This document shows positions 35,301 to 44,783 of a stretch of DNA of 64,000 nucleotides, one piece after another; position 1 is the stretch's first letter, and each line of letters begins with the position of its first letter. The stretch comes from JACPYM01 sp031423495 (GTDB lineage: Bacteria > Acidobacteriota > Blastocatellia > RBC074). The stretch is taken from assembly GCA_031423495.1 (NCBI GenBank), contig JANPFP010000194.1:1-64000 (forward strand). Direction: 5' to 3'. The notes beneath the pieces were generated by a model that was not told where the DNA came from, searched no databases, and saw only the letters and a program-made list of their open reading frames with translations. The translations under genes and the position numbers were made by a program.

Positions 35301-37232
35301 GGAGGCTTCGAAAGAATAAAGGTTGGGCGTGAAGCCTGGGTCGTCGGCATGCGCCAGATCGAGCGTGTCCGCTTTCATCCATTTCGAGGTGTCGGCATAC
35401 AGCGTTTCTGCCGAAGAAGGATTGTTCGGCACGACGCTGTTAAGCGCGAAAGAAAGGTCTTGATGTTCCGCATAGCGCCGCGTGCGAATCGTGCCTGGCA
35501 ATACGTCTTTAATGCTCAGTCCCCATTTTTTGCGGAACGGGTTATAGAACATGGACTGGCGATCTTGAATCAACGTTTTGTTGACCACGACCGCCGGACC
35601 CCAGTGAATGCCATCGGGTGAATAATGCAGGTGGAATTCGAGCGGGTTCGGTTTTGTGTAAACCGTCCGCAGCATTTTGTAACGCCGCGCCGGATTTGGT
35701 TCTTCTACGTCAAGCCAGTTGGTATAAGCGTCAACGAGCTTGGTGTCTTTGAAAACGATGTTGGTTCCCGCGACGACATCGAGGCTGGGCTTAGTCCAAG
35801 TGACGCCGTTAGTAGAGGTGGCATAACACACGTTGACGCGATAGCCGCACATATACCACATCTTGAAAATCTTATCGGCAGGGTCATAAAAGACGCCGTT
35901 CGAGAACGGCATCGCCATCGGCCCGTCACCGGTGCTTTCGATGGTCGTGCTGGCGCTCAACACCGGATTGCCCGGATGCATAGTCGCCGGATGAAACTGC
36001 CGCGTCAGGTTAGTGCTTTCGATCAGGAAATCATCCACAAAAAGCTGCCGTCCGGTGTTGACCGGAATGACGGCAGGCGGTTGCAACAGATAAGGCGGCA
36101 ACTGCGTGGTGTCTTGATAATCGGCGGGTTTGGGCGGCCAGACGTTGCCGAGGTTTACACCGTTGTGCAAAACCTCAGCGGTGTTGACGAGATTGTTGCT
36201 GACAACGTTGACCGTCACTTGCTGGCTGTTGACGCTGCCCGCCGCATTGCCCGCCGTCAGCGTATAAGTGAACTGTCCGACTTGATTGGCGGTGATGATT
36301 TTGCTGTCGCGTCCGGTGACATCACCTACGTTGTTGCCAATGTTGTTGATGGTTTGCGTCGTTGCTGCGCCGCCCTCTAGCTTCCAGCGAAAATTGATTT
36401 GCTCGCCGAATTTCGCGGTGATTGAGGTGCTGGGTTCGCCGTTGGGCGTGACCGCGACAAAAGACGAAATGGTGGGGGCCTGACTGGTGCCAAGGCGGAA
36501 CACGCCGCTGAAAACTTGAAAGCGGCTGGGCACACCTGGCCCTTCATAGGAAGATATGCGTACCTGATAGCCATCGCCTTCAGGATAATTAAAAGTGAAA
36601 GAGGAAAGGTTGGATACGCCTCCTACTCCTTCGGTAAGCGCCGCAATGGGTAAGCCATTGCGATAAAGCGTAATGGCAACCACTGGAGTTCCGTTACCGA
36701 TCAACCAGCCGGAAGGAATGGTTCCCGTGACATACCAGGCGATCAACGGATTGCTGCCCGGCGTGATGACCTGTCCGGCCACCGGTGAAGTCATCGTGAT
36801 TTGCGGTGCTGCCGTCTCGGGTTGATAGGTGATCGGATACCAGTGCAGCGTTTTATTCCCGGCGAAGTCATAGGCCGTAATCGAAATCCAATTCAAGCCC
36901 ACCCCCAGCGGAATGTTATCTACTTCCCAACTCGTAGTTCCTTTGGTCGTGCCGCTCCCCGGCAAAGGGTCAGCCGTCCACAATACGCGTTGAATACCGA
37001 GCGGGCTGCTGGCCGTACCGCGCAACGTGATGGCGCTACGGTTGGTGGTATAGCTCGTTTGCGTGAAAGGTTCCGTGATTGCCACCGTCGGGTTTTGGGC
37101 TTGCGCCGTCGCAGCGAAACCTAATCCGCTTAACGCCAGCAGCAAGACGCAAATGAATTGGCGCACTGCCAGTGGTGAGCGTGCGCAAGAAGCTAAATTA
37201 CTAAGCATGGAAAAATTTCGTGAGATCGCCAT
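32382..37232 (-). CDS. Very large secreted protein: Ig-like, glycosidase-like beta-propeller and LamG domains
   Basis: 1616 aa from the ATG at 37232 (a GTG at 37277 is less likely). A signal peptide is clear (FICVLLLALSGLGFAATAQA). In order by eye: Ig-like domains to about 340; a GH32/GH43-like beta-propeller region from about 396 (LFVDDFLIES, GVFYDPADKIFKMWYMCGY, HLHYSPDGIHWGPAV) to 750; a small beta-sandwich to about 855; more Ig-like repeats; a LamG/concanavalin-like domain at about 1080-1250 (DGQWHHLVAVRNLDKLLLYVDGQ); Ig-like domains to the end. It may bind or cut polysaccharide outside the cell. No sorting motif at the C-terminus. Enzyme activity is not proven. Confidence 0.82.
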   Translation of the reverse strand: MAISRNFSMLSNLASCARSPLAVRQFICVLLLALSGLGFAATAQAQNPTVAITEPFTQTSYTTNRSAITLRGTASSPLGIQRVLWTADPLPGSGTTKGTTSWEVDNIPLGVGLNWISITAYDFAGNKTLHWYPITYQPETAAPQITMTSPVAGQVITPGSNPLIAWYVTGTIPSGWLIGNGTPVVAITLYRNGLPIAALTEGVGGVSNLSSFTFNYPEGDGYQVRISSYEGPGVPSRFQVFSGVFRLGTSQAPTISSFVAVTPNGEPSTSITAKFGEQINFRWKLEGGAATTQTINNIGNNVGDVTGRDSKIITANQVGQFTYTLTAGNAAGSVNSQQVTVNVVSNNLVNTAEVLHNGVNLGNVWPPKPADYQDTTQLPPYLLQPPAVIPVNTGRQLFVDDFLIESTNLTRQFHPATMHPGNPVLSASTTIESTGDGPMAMPFSNGVFYDPADKIFKMWYMCGYRVNVCYATSTNGVTWTKPSLDVVAGTNIVFKDTKLVDAYTNWLDVEEPNPARRYKMLRTVYTKPNPLEFHLHYSPDGIHWGPAVVVNKTLIQDRQSMFYNPFRKKWGLSIKDVLPGTIRTRRYAEHQDLSFALNSVVPNNPSSAETLYADTSKWMKADTLDLAHADDPGFTPNLYSFEASGYESLMLAQFSILRGAANKPTGRPKINEVYFGFSRDGFNWHRPNRQAMFSAGTASGAWNWGNVQPIAGGPVIVGDQMYFYFSGRGGKPVGAENSVDSNGATGLATMRRDGFASLNAGSAEGSISTRRVSFDGRHLFVNAEIASGGSLCAEVLNENNQVIAPFSKANCQPFTGNATKRQMAWTGANDLSVLIGQTVKFKFYVTNGKLFAFWVSPSTDGASRGFLGAGGPGYASYRDNGENITIITEPGLKLAPTLQGVILGPVASLSYTVNNATSASLSPAIPGCTITLNNGAANGACSVPTVTSGSVTYTLTVQGSNGQTASASATITALATGDTIAPVITLTSPAATIYPANTSTVKVELTTNENAMCRIAPTDVSFASMQMLTQTGGLAHNLNLTTANGQSYNYVLRCSDAAGNISAPASISFNVANAAAVSGSNNALDFDGTSGAVTVATVNALPQTREWSLETWVKTNTQAADFQTILGNNSGNEIRLSPGVTAGTTVSIYTGAFTHFFGQKQINDGQWHHLVAVRNLDKLLLYVDGQADTDNETRLKEKLINSPTGLSRPSLTAIGNRGTDTEWYKGQVDEVRLVNRVLTAQEVAVRYNGGAGQPVANETGLQLGFSFNEASGNALDVSSNAYSGTLKGGVTRVPSTRNTPTTGTAPQISSFTVMATTGGTTASSTATIRLGQSVTLAWAAANATALAISATNCANLAAQGSCQHTPTATGQFTYTLTAQGAGPSVTRAVTVTVTLVNDNVAPTITFNTAAAKTTSPTIHITGQASDNQGVTVVSFTTDRGRQGVATGTTTWSLIAPLEAGVNLITIKAVDAAGNQAAASVSVTYTSTTTDKTPPVITLAIPGTDAFPLGTRQIAIEVRTNESASCRLAADLITPFASMTPFNQVGGQVHQATINTADGQSYTRAIQCSDTSGNMSAVRTITIRVAARVNTTTPLTLSSKAQNSEGSTESKAKPNNE

Positions 37233-37672
37233 TCCGTCACCTATGCACCTATCCGGTAAACCCCTGGGTTCAGGCACACCTTCAGCCTAAGCCGCAGCTT
37301 TCGCTATGAGTGTGCGCGAAACGAAAAGGTTGTGGAAGGAGCAATGAAAAGAATTGTGGCTGGGTGGTGCCACGGGGAGGGGGGAATCCCAAACGCCAAA
37401 GGGGTAATCGCGCGGCGTTCAGGGCAGGATGAGTAGGGATGCGTATGATGAGAACAATTGGTTAGCGATGGAGGAGGGAACTTCTCCATCATCTTATTTC
37501 ACGGTGCTAGGCCTGCCAATAGGTAAAATTTGCCGGGTATTCGGCAAGGCGGGGATGAGAGCGGACTTTTGGCAAAAGAACAAAGGCCACATTTCAGTGC
37601 CTTTGCAGACAGCAACACTGAAATGTGGCCAGTGAGTAGTTTTGTTACGGAAGTTTTTTCTTAAAAGTTGGC
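37233..37672. other. Intergenic region with a hairpin, no gene seen
   Basis: 440 bp between two large secreted-protein genes. Apart from the hairpin at 37585-37630 I see no conserved ORF or repeat. The promoter of the 1616-aa protein should lie at 37240-37450 but is not recognisable. Confidence 0.5.
37585..37630 (-). terminator. Hairpin downstream of the 1161-aa secreted protein gene
   Basis: A perfect 15-bp stem (37585-37599 with 37616-37630) lies 43 bases after the stop at 37673. On the minus strand it is followed by a T-rich stretch (CTTTGTTCTTTTG), so it is a likely terminator. Confidence 0.75.
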
Positions 37673-40600
37673 CTACTGTGCGACGAAATTACTCCGTGAC
37701 AGTTTGACGCTCACGCCGTTCGGATTGGTCACGATGGCGTCGCGATTGCCCAGCGGCGTCTTAGACGTAGTTCGCAAGGTAGCGACAATCGTGTCTTCCT
37801 CAACGCTGTTGATCGTCACAGTGATTTGCGAACCGCCCGAACAGAACGAGAGGCAATCAAAGCGCAGCTTCGTTTGTTTGGCGGGGTCAGGGTCACTGAA
37901 AAAGCCTGTGCCATAAACCGTCATCGTCATTGTGTTGAATTGCGAGATGCGGGCTTGCGATACGCGTTCGATTGTTAGATCGCGCGGCAGTATCTCAACC
38001 ACTTGCGGTGTAGTCGTACTCGATCCGCCCTTTCCGTCCGTCACCGTCAGTGTGATCGGATGCAACCCGACCGCCAAAGTAGGTTCGGCCAACGCTCCGC
38101 GCGCAATCGTCACGCCGTTGTCTTTCCACTCGAATTCAAGATTGTCGAGATCAGGATCGCTCGACATCGAACCATCCAGTTTAACTACGCCGCCTTGCTT
38201 GCTGGTCGCTTTGACTGAAGCGGGAACTTTTGCCACCGCAACGGGCGGCTTATTCGTAGCACCACCGCCACCGCCTCCGCCACCACTACCTACGCCCGTG
38301 CCCGGGTCAGGCGGGCCGCCGGGGCCTGAGCCGTCACCGCTCTCAACGGTTTCAAAATCGCTGATGAAAATTCTGAAAGGCAACGTGAAGGTTTGCCCGC
38401 CCTTGCTGTCAGTGGCTTCGACTTTGACGATAGTGCTGCCCAGCCTATCGCCGGTTTTTGCGTCAATGATGAGTTTTACTTTACGGTTCACGGGATCGGG
38501 TGCGTCCAACCGCGCGTAAGGCGGAGCGTTCAACAGCCTGAACGTGACCGGGTCGCTATTGGCATCTGTCGCTTCGAGGTTGAGTGTTTTGGTTTTGCCA
38601 ATCAACACGTATTGATCGTTTGGCGTCATCAGTTCAGGCAGCTTGTTGCGCGCGACGCCGCCCGAAGATGGCAAGTTGGTCGCGCCTTTGGTGACGTTCA
38701 CTTCCATCGTAGCGGTAGTGATATTGCCTGACGTATCAATCGCGCGGAACGTCACGGTCGTGCGTCCGATGGGGAAGATCGAACCGGTTCCCCGCGTCGC
38801 CAGCGGAGTGCCTGCACCGTTCACGACATCCCATGTCAGCGGAACCGGGTAACTGATAATCGTTCCGGCCTGTGAACCGCTGACCTTGCTGATATTGGTC
38901 GGTATGCCGCTGAGTTGCGGCGCGGTCGTGTCATTCACCACAAAGCGCAGCCCTTTCGGTTCGCTGGGCGTATTGTTGCCGTCGAGTACGACCAACTTGA
39001 GATCGTGCGTACCGATGCTGAAGCGGTAATCGGTCACTTGCGCCGTCGAAATTTGCACTTCGTTGTCGAACCACTTGTAAGAAAGCGGATCGTCCGGCCC
39101 GTCGGGATCGGTCGAAGGACGCGCGTCGAGCCGGATGTTTACGCCTTTGTCTGAACGCGCTTCGTTAAACGGGTCAATGGATTCAAAGTCAGCCGTCGGC
39201 GCGGTGTTGTTCGGATTATTCGCCGCCGCTTTGAGAATGTAATCATTCGCCGTCGTCAGGATGTACAAGTTACCGCCGCCTACGAATCCGCCGGTCCAGT
39301 TGCCGCTGGTCGCGCTGTAAGCAAACGGAACCGTCGCCAGACTGTTGTGCCACGTAATCAGCGGAACCGTAGAAAACGCTTTCATCCAACCGCGATGCCC
39401 GCGTTGAATCGTCGTCACAATGGGCGGCGTTTGCGCGTTGGGACGCAACAAATTGAGTCGCGTTTCGATTTGTCCCATCGTCGCGCCGACTGAACCCAGC
39501 AAGTCGTCATGCATCGTCACCGTAATCAGTCCGCGCGTGTTAGGCAGATCGAACAAGCTGGCGGGCGGGCGGGCGAAGCCGAAAAAGGTCGTCGTGTCAG
39601 TTTGGTTTTGCACGCCGTTGAGCGCCTGCGTCGCGGGCAAGCGGTCATAGACTTCGTCGTTGAAACGCAAATTCGCGGTCGTGCCGTCGTCATTGCGGCC
39701 TACGACGCCGGTCGAATTTTTGGCAATCGCCAGCGCGTTGTAACCCGCCGTCACGCCCGTCGTTTGTTCGCTGACGACTGCGCTGCCGATCAGGAAGTTG
39801 TGCTGCGTCATCTGCGCGCGTCCATCAATCGCAGCGGCAATCACCCAACCCTTTTGATGCGGTGCCAGGTCTTGCGCATTTAACGTGATCGTTTGCGTAG
39901 GTTGCAGCACGAGAATGTTTTCATTGATGAGTCCCGGATCAACCAGTCCGTTAAAAAACAACCGCACACGGGCGCGCTGCGACGGATGCGTATTGGTCAA
40001 ACTGATTTTTGATGAACCGTATTGCCCGCTGGCGAAGCGGCTGAAAATCAATACGCTGCCCGCTTTCATTTCGCTCGCGCCAGTCGCGCCGCCCGTCGCT
40101 TCGGGCTGTGCCTGCGTCACCGGATCGGCGGGCGCTCCGCTGGTCGGAGCCACCACCGGAACCGTCATCCTGAAAGCATCAAGCCAGCTTAACGCTTGCA
40201 TAGGCCGCGCACTGTGCCGCGCATCATTTGCTCCTTCGGTAAAGCTCATCCCCAAGACAGGAACCGATAAGTTATTGACGTTCGCGCCGAACCGCGCCCA
40301 AGCCTGTCGCGTAGGCGTGACGAACTCGTTGATATTCGTCCATACGCTGTTGACCGGCACGTTCAAACCGCAGGCGTTGTCGAAGGTCAGCGGATAAGGC
40401 TTGCCGCTCAGGTCGTAAGCAACGGCTTCGAGTTTCAGGTTTTGCGAAGCAGTCGTATTCAGATTCGCCAGCGGGCTGAACAGCGCCACATCGGTTTTGC
40501 TTTGCGGGTCGCCGCCACTTACGGCAGCTTGATTTTGCAGGTTGTCTACCGCTACAGACTTTGGCAGTCGGTCATATTCCGTATTGTTGAAATCCAGTTC

Positions 40601-41158
40601 GGCTACGGTGAAATCGCCGTTGGTGCGCGCGTATCCGCCCGAACGTTTCGCTACGCCAATCGCGTTGTAAGTAGCTTCAAAACCGCGCGCGTCTTTATAA
40701 CTCGCCGTACCGAGCAGCCAGTTGAATTGCAGCGGTACGCCGCTCGCGCTCACCGCCAGCGCCATCGCGTAGCCCGTGTTGTTCGGATTGACATCGCTCG
40801 CCAGAAAGGTTCGGGTTTGGTTGGCTGAAAGCGTGATGAAAGTTGTGTCTACGCGGCAATCGTGAATCCACGACAGGCGCACTGCGATGCCATCGCGCGG
40901 GTTCGCGTTCGTCAGCGTGAAAGCCGTATTCACATTGCTCGGCTGTTGCGTGCTGCTCGTGTATTTGGGAAAGAAAAGAATGCTGCCCGCTTTAGAGCTG
41001 CTCGCGCCACTGCGCTGAGCCAACGATCCCACGTTCGGCAACCCCGGCCCCACCGAAGGCGAGTCATTTTGCAGCGCCGCCGCGTGGCGTAAGCCGAAAG
41101 TCAGAGATCCGAAAACGATGAGCGTAAGAGCAGATAAGAAGAGACGGCGATAATTCAT
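37673..41158 (-). CDS. Large secreted protein with a duplicated novel domain, HYR/PKD-type repeats and TIG-like end
   Basis: 1161 aa from the ATG at 41158 (41164 is equivalent). Signal peptide: LFLSALTLIVFGSLTFG. Two copies of an unrecognised domain occupy about 54-209 and 365-519; both start AGS-(I/V)-L-(F/I)-F and end with EYDRLP/VYDRLP plus an N-LQNQ or GVQNQ motif. Then come an HYR-like domain (about 744-830), a cadherin-like domain, a Gly-rich linker, a PKD-like domain (about 980-1062) and a TIG-like C-terminus. Likely a cell-surface or matrix protein. The role of the duplicated domain is unknown. Confidence 0.8.
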   Translation of the reverse strand: MNYRRLFLSALTLIVFGSLTFGLRHAAALQNDSPSVGPGLPNVGSLAQRSGASSSKAGSILFFPKYTSSTQQPSNVNTAFTLTNANPRDGIAVRLSWIHDCRVDTTFITLSANQTRTFLASDVNPNNTGYAMALAVSASGVPLQFNWLLGTASYKDARGFEATYNAIGVAKRSGGYARTNGDFTVAELDFNNTEYDRLPKSVAVDNLQNQAAVSGGDPQSKTDVALFSPLANLNTTASQNLKLEAVAYDLSGKPYPLTFDNACGLNVPVNSVWTNINEFVTPTRQAWARFGANVNNLSVPVLGMSFTEGANDARHSARPMQALSWLDAFRMTVPVVAPTSGAPADPVTQAQPEATGGATGASEMKAGSVLIFSRFASGQYGSSKISLTNTHPSQRARVRLFFNGLVDPGLINENILVLQPTQTITLNAQDLAPHQKGWVIAAAIDGRAQMTQHNFLIGSAVVSEQTTGVTAGYNALAIAKNSTGVVGRNDDGTTANLRFNDEVYDRLPATQALNGVQNQTDTTTFFGFARPPASLFDLPNTRGLITVTMHDDLLGSVGATMGQIETRLNLLRPNAQTPPIVTTIQRGHRGWMKAFSTVPLITWHNSLATVPFAYSATSGNWTGGFVGGGNLYILTTANDYILKAAANNPNNTAPTADFESIDPFNEARSDKGVNIRLDARPSTDPDGPDDPLSYKWFDNEVQISTAQVTDYRFSIGTHDLKLVVLDGNNTPSEPKGLRFVVNDTTAPQLSGIPTNISKVSGSQAGTIISYPVPLTWDVVNGAGTPLATRGTGSIFPIGRTTVTFRAIDTSGNITTATMEVNVTKGATNLPSSGGVARNKLPELMTPNDQYVLIGKTKTLNLEATDANSDPVTFRLLNAPPYARLDAPDPVNRKVKLIIDAKTGDRLGSTIVKVEATDSKGGQTFTLPFRIFISDFETVESGDGSGPGGPPDPGTGVGSGGGGGGGGATNKPPVAVAKVPASVKATSKQGGVVKLDGSMSSDPDLDNLEFEWKDNGVTIARGALAEPTLAVGLHPITLTVTDGKGGSSTTTPQVVEILPRDLTIERVSQARISQFNTMTMTVYGTGFFSDPDPAKQTKLRFDCLSFCSGGSQITVTINSVEEDTIVATLRTTSKTPLGNRDAIVTNPNGVSVKLSRSNFVAQ

Positions 41159-41164
41159 GTGCAT

Positions 41165-42128
41165 AGTCGAAGCTCCCGAAAACAAGCAGGAGTAAGCGAG
41201 CCGTGGCAGGCTCGACGAAACAGATTTTTCTCAGGGCAGTAAAAAAGATGATGGTGCAAACTCATCCAGCACGCCGTAACACGATTCGGGGTTCGTGAGG
41301 CACATACGGCGATGGGTGAATGGAATATGAATGCGCGGCTCGCGGGCGCGTTTAATTTCAAGGTGTGGGATTTTGTGGGACGCTTACCTTGTCACAATCT
41401 TGCGGGAGCCGTCGTGTAATGCGCGTATGCGGATGCTATTCAACTGGTTTAAGGTTGGCTTGCGCACGAAAAGTTTTGCGCGCGTTCCGCTGACGAGCCA
41501 GTTTTCAAATCTACGAATCGGGGTTTCGGGGCAGTGAATCAAGTGGGCAAGACGCTCGTGGGTCGAATGGTTGGGCCTTCTCTTTATTGTTTTTTTCTGT
41601 GAGGCCGTGAGGCGCGTCTTTCAAACGGAACGCAGACTAGCACACGTTTTCAAAGGGCGGCAAGGCCGGCCCCAATCGGTCTGGCATTCTTTTTTTGCCT
41701 ATTGGGGAAAAGAACGGGTAAAGTCACGAACTCGTTTGAAAACCAAATGCTGAGAGCATTTTTGGAAATTGAATATTCGCTTGGGCTGGAGAGGGATTTC
41801 GCCACCAAGAAGCACATAAACCACAAAAGGAAAGGGCAAGTTTCATTTGCGAGCTAACAGTTCGAAACGTTTTCAATTTGAGATTTGCCATTTGAGATTT
41901 TCTATTGCCCCGATTGCTGCGGAAACCGCTGTGGAAATCAATGACAAATCTCAAATGGCAAATCTCAAATTGAAAATAATTGTTAGCTACTTTCGGGGCC
42001 GTATGAAACTTGCCAGGGAAAGAAAATTTTTGTGGCTCTTGGGCCTTTTTGCGGCGAAATCCCCGTCAGGTAAAGGCAAATATCAAATTTCAAAACAGGC
42101 TCTGAGGAAGTGAAAGAGAGAACAACGA
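41165..42128. other. Long intergenic region with a fold-back element
   Basis: About 960 bp without a gene I can support. The part from about 41750 to 42105 is a large imperfect inverted repeat (listed separately). The part 41165-41740 shows no conserved ORF. Small ORFs on each strand here encode near-identical peptides only because of the inverted repeat. Confidence 0.6.
41750..42105. repeat. Large imperfect fold-back element with a 31-bp perfect core
   Basis: The core arms 41870-41900 and 41946-41976 are perfect inverted copies. Similarity continues outward: blocks such as GGGATTTCGCC, CCACAAAA, GCAAGTTTCAT and GCTAAC recur in inverted order on the other side, giving arms of roughly 170 bp. 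Both strands therefore carry an ORF with the same KSQMANLKLK peptide. It looks like a decayed foldback or MITE-like unit; no transposase is present. Confidence 0.75.
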
Positions 42129-42926
42129 ATGCCTATACCCGTCATCGAACCCGCGCAGGAATCGCCTGCGCAAGAAGCCGCGAGCCAGCCGGAGCGTTAC
42201 TTTCTGGCAGGCCCGCATTCACGCAAGTCTGAATTCTGGATGCTCTTGCGCATCATCAGGGAATTCCTGATGGGCTTTCGCACGATGCATTTCGTCGGCC
42301 CGTGCATCACTGTGTTCGGTTCGGCGCGGTTCAAGGAAGACCATCCTTACTACCAACTGGCGCGCAACGTGGGAACAGCCCTCGCCCATCAAGGCTGGAC
42401 GGTGATGACCGGCGGCGGCCCCGGCGTGATGGAAGCCGCCAATCGCGGTGCGAAGGAAGCCGGCGGGACTTCGATTGGATGCAACATCATCCTGCCCTTT
42501 GAGCAACACGCGAACCCCTGGCTCGATAAGATGCTGGAGTTCCGCTACTTTTTTGTGCGCAAGACGATATTGATTAAGTACTCGTATGGTTTCGTCGTGT
42601 GTCCGGGCGGGATGGGTACGCTGGATGAAATGTTCGAGGCGCTGACGCTGATTCAGTGCAAGAAGATTCAAAACTTTCCCGTCGTCGTGATGGGCAAGCA
42701 GTATTACCAGCCGATGATTGATTTTCTGAACTCGATGGTCGTTGAGCGTACGATCAATGCCGAAGACCTGAATCTGTTCTTGGTGACAGATGACGTGCAA
42801 GAAGCGATGCAACACATTCACAAGCACGCGATTCAAAAATTCGGCTTCACGCAAAGCAAGCTGATCGAACCTTCGGCGTTGTTAGGTGAACGCCAGACTG
42901 GTTCGCTGAAAATGCCAACGGCTTAA
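42129..42926 (+). CDS. LOG-family protein (Rossmann-fold nucleotide phosphoribohydrolase-like)
   Basis: 265 aa. It has both family motifs: TGGGPGVMEAANRGA and CPGGMGTLDEMFEALT (PGGxGTxxE), plus ITVFGSARFKEDHPYY at the start of the fold. LOG enzymes cut nucleoside monophosphates to base and ribose 5-phosphate; in bacteria the true role is often unclear. The first 60 residues are an extension. It is followed by a strong terminator and stands alone. Confidence 0.9.
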   Translation: MPIPVIEPAQESPAQEAASQPERYFLAGPHSRKSEFWMLLRIIREFLMGFRTMHFVGPCITVFGSARFKEDHPYYQLARNVGTALAHQGWTVMTGGGPGVMEAANRGAKEAGGTSIGCNIILPFEQHANPWLDKMLEFRYFFVRKTILIKYSYGFVVCPGGMGTLDEMFEALTLIQCKKIQNFPVVVMGKQYYQPMIDFLNSMVVERTINAEDLNLFLVTDDVQEAMQHIHKHAIQKFGFTQSKLIEPSALLGERQTGSLKMPTA

Positions 42927-42958
42927 AGCTGTTCGTGTTATTTGGTAGCTGAAAAAAC

Positions 42959-42996
42959 AAAAAGGCCAAGGCTTCACGCGAAGCCTTGGCCTTTTT
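42959..42996. terminator. Bidirectional rho-independent terminator
   Basis: Perfect 17-bp stem (42959-42975 with 42980-42996), 4-nt loop, A-run and T-run at the outer ends. It lies between the converging LOG and lytic transglycosylase genes. Confidence 0.92.
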
Positions 42997-43019
42997 GTAT
43001 GTCGAAAGTCAGTTGCGAA

Positions 43020-44783
43020 CTAACGGCTCTTGACCGGCACTTGTACGACTTGACCCGCCTTCAACTTTGCGGATGAAGACAGCCGATTCAGCGTCGCCAG
43101 ATCGCGCACCGAAACGTTGTAACGTCCCGCGACATCGCCCAGCGTGTCGCCGTCTTTGGCTTTGTAAGTGATGATCTTCGCCATGCCGCGCGCCGTCGAA
43201 GGAGCGACTGATGCAGAAGAAGCTGACGGTGAAGCCGAGCCGCCACGCGCGGGCGTCGAGAAGACTACGTTGCGCATGTTGCCGTTGGCGGGTACGACGA
43301 GTTTGGAGCCGGTACGCAATACGCCGCCGTTGACTTGCTCGAGGGCGGATTGCGAGACGCCCGTGCGGCGCGCAATGGTTTCAAAGGTTTCGTTGTTTTG
43401 CGCCGTGACCATACGCCATTGGGTGCGGCGATCAGGCGGAATGCGGCTCAGCGCGGCTTGCAGCAGCTTGCCGCGACCTGACGGAATGCGCAGCGCGTAA
43501 GTTTCAGCCGGAGGCGTGACGCCGCGTTTAAGTTCGGGATTCAAGCCTAACAAATAGTCATAGCTCACATCGGTGGCGTCAGCGACGAGCCGCAGATCTA
43601 CGGCGTTGTTGACCGTCACGAAATCGTAAGAAAGCGGCGCTTCGGGTTTGACGTTGAAGCCGTATTTGGCCTGATTCTTTGCGATGATGATGACCGCCAG
43701 AATGTTCGGCACATAGTTTTTCGTTTCGTTCGGCAACGTGGGGTAGATTTCCCAGAAGTCAGCGTAACCGGTGCGCGCGATGCAGCCATCCACGCGGCCT
43801 TCGCCGGAATTGTATGCCGCCATCGCCAGTTCCCAGTTGCCCGCGTAACGGTTCGCCAGCCAGCGCAGGTAACGCGCCGACGCACGGGTTGATTTCTCGA
43901 AGCTCGAACGCTCGTCAACCCACATATCCTGCTTCAGGCCGTATTGCGCGCCCGTGCCCGGAATGAACTGCCACAGGCCAACCGCCGCCGCCCACGAACG
44001 GGCGATGGGCGACCAGGCGCTTTCAACCTGACAGAGCCACACGAGGTCTTGCGGTACGTTTTCTTCTTTGAAGATGCGCCGCGCCATCGCCAGAAAGCGG
44101 CCCGAACGACGCAAGCCGGTTTCCATTGTCCCGCGACCGCGTCCGTTGTAGTAATTGATGAAGTTCTGCACCAACGGATGCGGCTTGAAATTGAAATCGA
44201 GCTTAGCCGCTGAAATCACTGTTTCCAGTTTTTCGTTGCTGACATCTTTGGTTTCGGCTTCGCTCAGTTTGATTTTGGAAATTTCGTCGAGCGGCGAAGC
44301 GACGTAAGATTGTTGTCCGAAGCCCTCGCCCGTCGGTTTGGGTTCAGGCGTCGCGGGCTGTTGCGCAGCCGGAGCCGGATTCTGAGTCGGATTTTGGTTA
44401 AAAGTGCTGTTGGTATTAGTGGCAATGGTCGGAGCATTGCTCTTGAGGCTCATCTGGCGTTGGAAGATTTTGTCTACCAGACGGCGGTAATAATCGCTCA
44501 GGGTCGCATCGCTCAAGCCGGATTCCAGCACGGCGTCTACGGCCTTGTCGTAAAGGCGGCGAGCTTGTTCATAAGAACCGCTCTGAAAGTATTCTTCGCC
44601 GCGTTGAAACTGTTCGTTCGACCGGTCAATGACCCGTTGAACTTCGTTGCGTTGACCCGTGACTCCATAAGCTGTGGCAGGCTGCGCTTGGGCAAGGGCG
44701 ACAATCGTCGTCGTCAAAACCAGGCATACTGCCAACGTACTGCTCATAAACCTACTCGGCACCGTAGGGATGTGCTTCGACAT
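43020..44783 (-). CDS. LysM lytic transglycosylase, MltD-like
   Basis: 587 aa from the ATG at 44783, chosen because GAGGA lies about eight bases upstream and a signal peptide (STLAVCLVLTTTIVALAQA) follows directly. A 110-residue region with TPR-like character and a Pro/Gln-rich linker precede the SLT domain, with the catalytic Glu in CQVESAWSP (about residue 252), then GLWQFIPGTG and AMAAYNSGEGRV. Two LysM-type repeats follow (about 460-505 and 535-585). It should cut peptidoglycan glycan strands in the periplasm. Confidence 0.92.
   Translation of the reverse strand: MSKHIPTVPSRFMSSTLAVCLVLTTTIVALAQAQPATAYGVTGQRNEVQRVIDRSNEQFQRGEEYFQSGSYEQARRLYDKAVDAVLESGLSDATLSDYYRRLVDKIFQRQMSLKSNAPTIATNTNSTFNQNPTQNPAPAAQQPATPEPKPTGEGFGQQSYVASPLDEISKIKLSEAETKDVSNEKLETVISAAKLDFNFKPHPLVQNFINYYNGRGRGTMETGLRRSGRFLAMARRIFKEENVPQDLVWLCQVESAWSPIARSWAAAVGLWQFIPGTGAQYGLKQDMWVDERSSFEKSTRASARYLRWLANRYAGNWELAMAAYNSGEGRVDGCIARTGYADFWEIYPTLPNETKNYVPNILAVIIIAKNQAKYGFNVKPEAPLSYDFVTVNNAVDLRLVADATDVSYDYLLGLNPELKRGVTPPAETYALRIPSGRGKLLQAALSRIPPDRRTQWRMVTAQNNETFETIARRTGVSQSALEQVNGGVLRTGSKLVVPANGNMRNVVFSTPARGGSASPSASSASVAPSTARGMAKIITYKAKDGDTLGDVAGRYNVSVRDLATLNRLSSSAKLKAGQVVQVPVKSR

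Noticed and set aside
34536..36380. Long plus-strand ORFs opposite the 1616-aa secreted protein
   Set aside because: They are antisense shadows in GC-rich coding DNA; the minus-strand frame has a signal peptide and clear domains.
41724..42113. Two opposing small ORFs as real genes
   Set aside because: Their shared peptide comes from the inverted repeat; no ribosome site or known domain.
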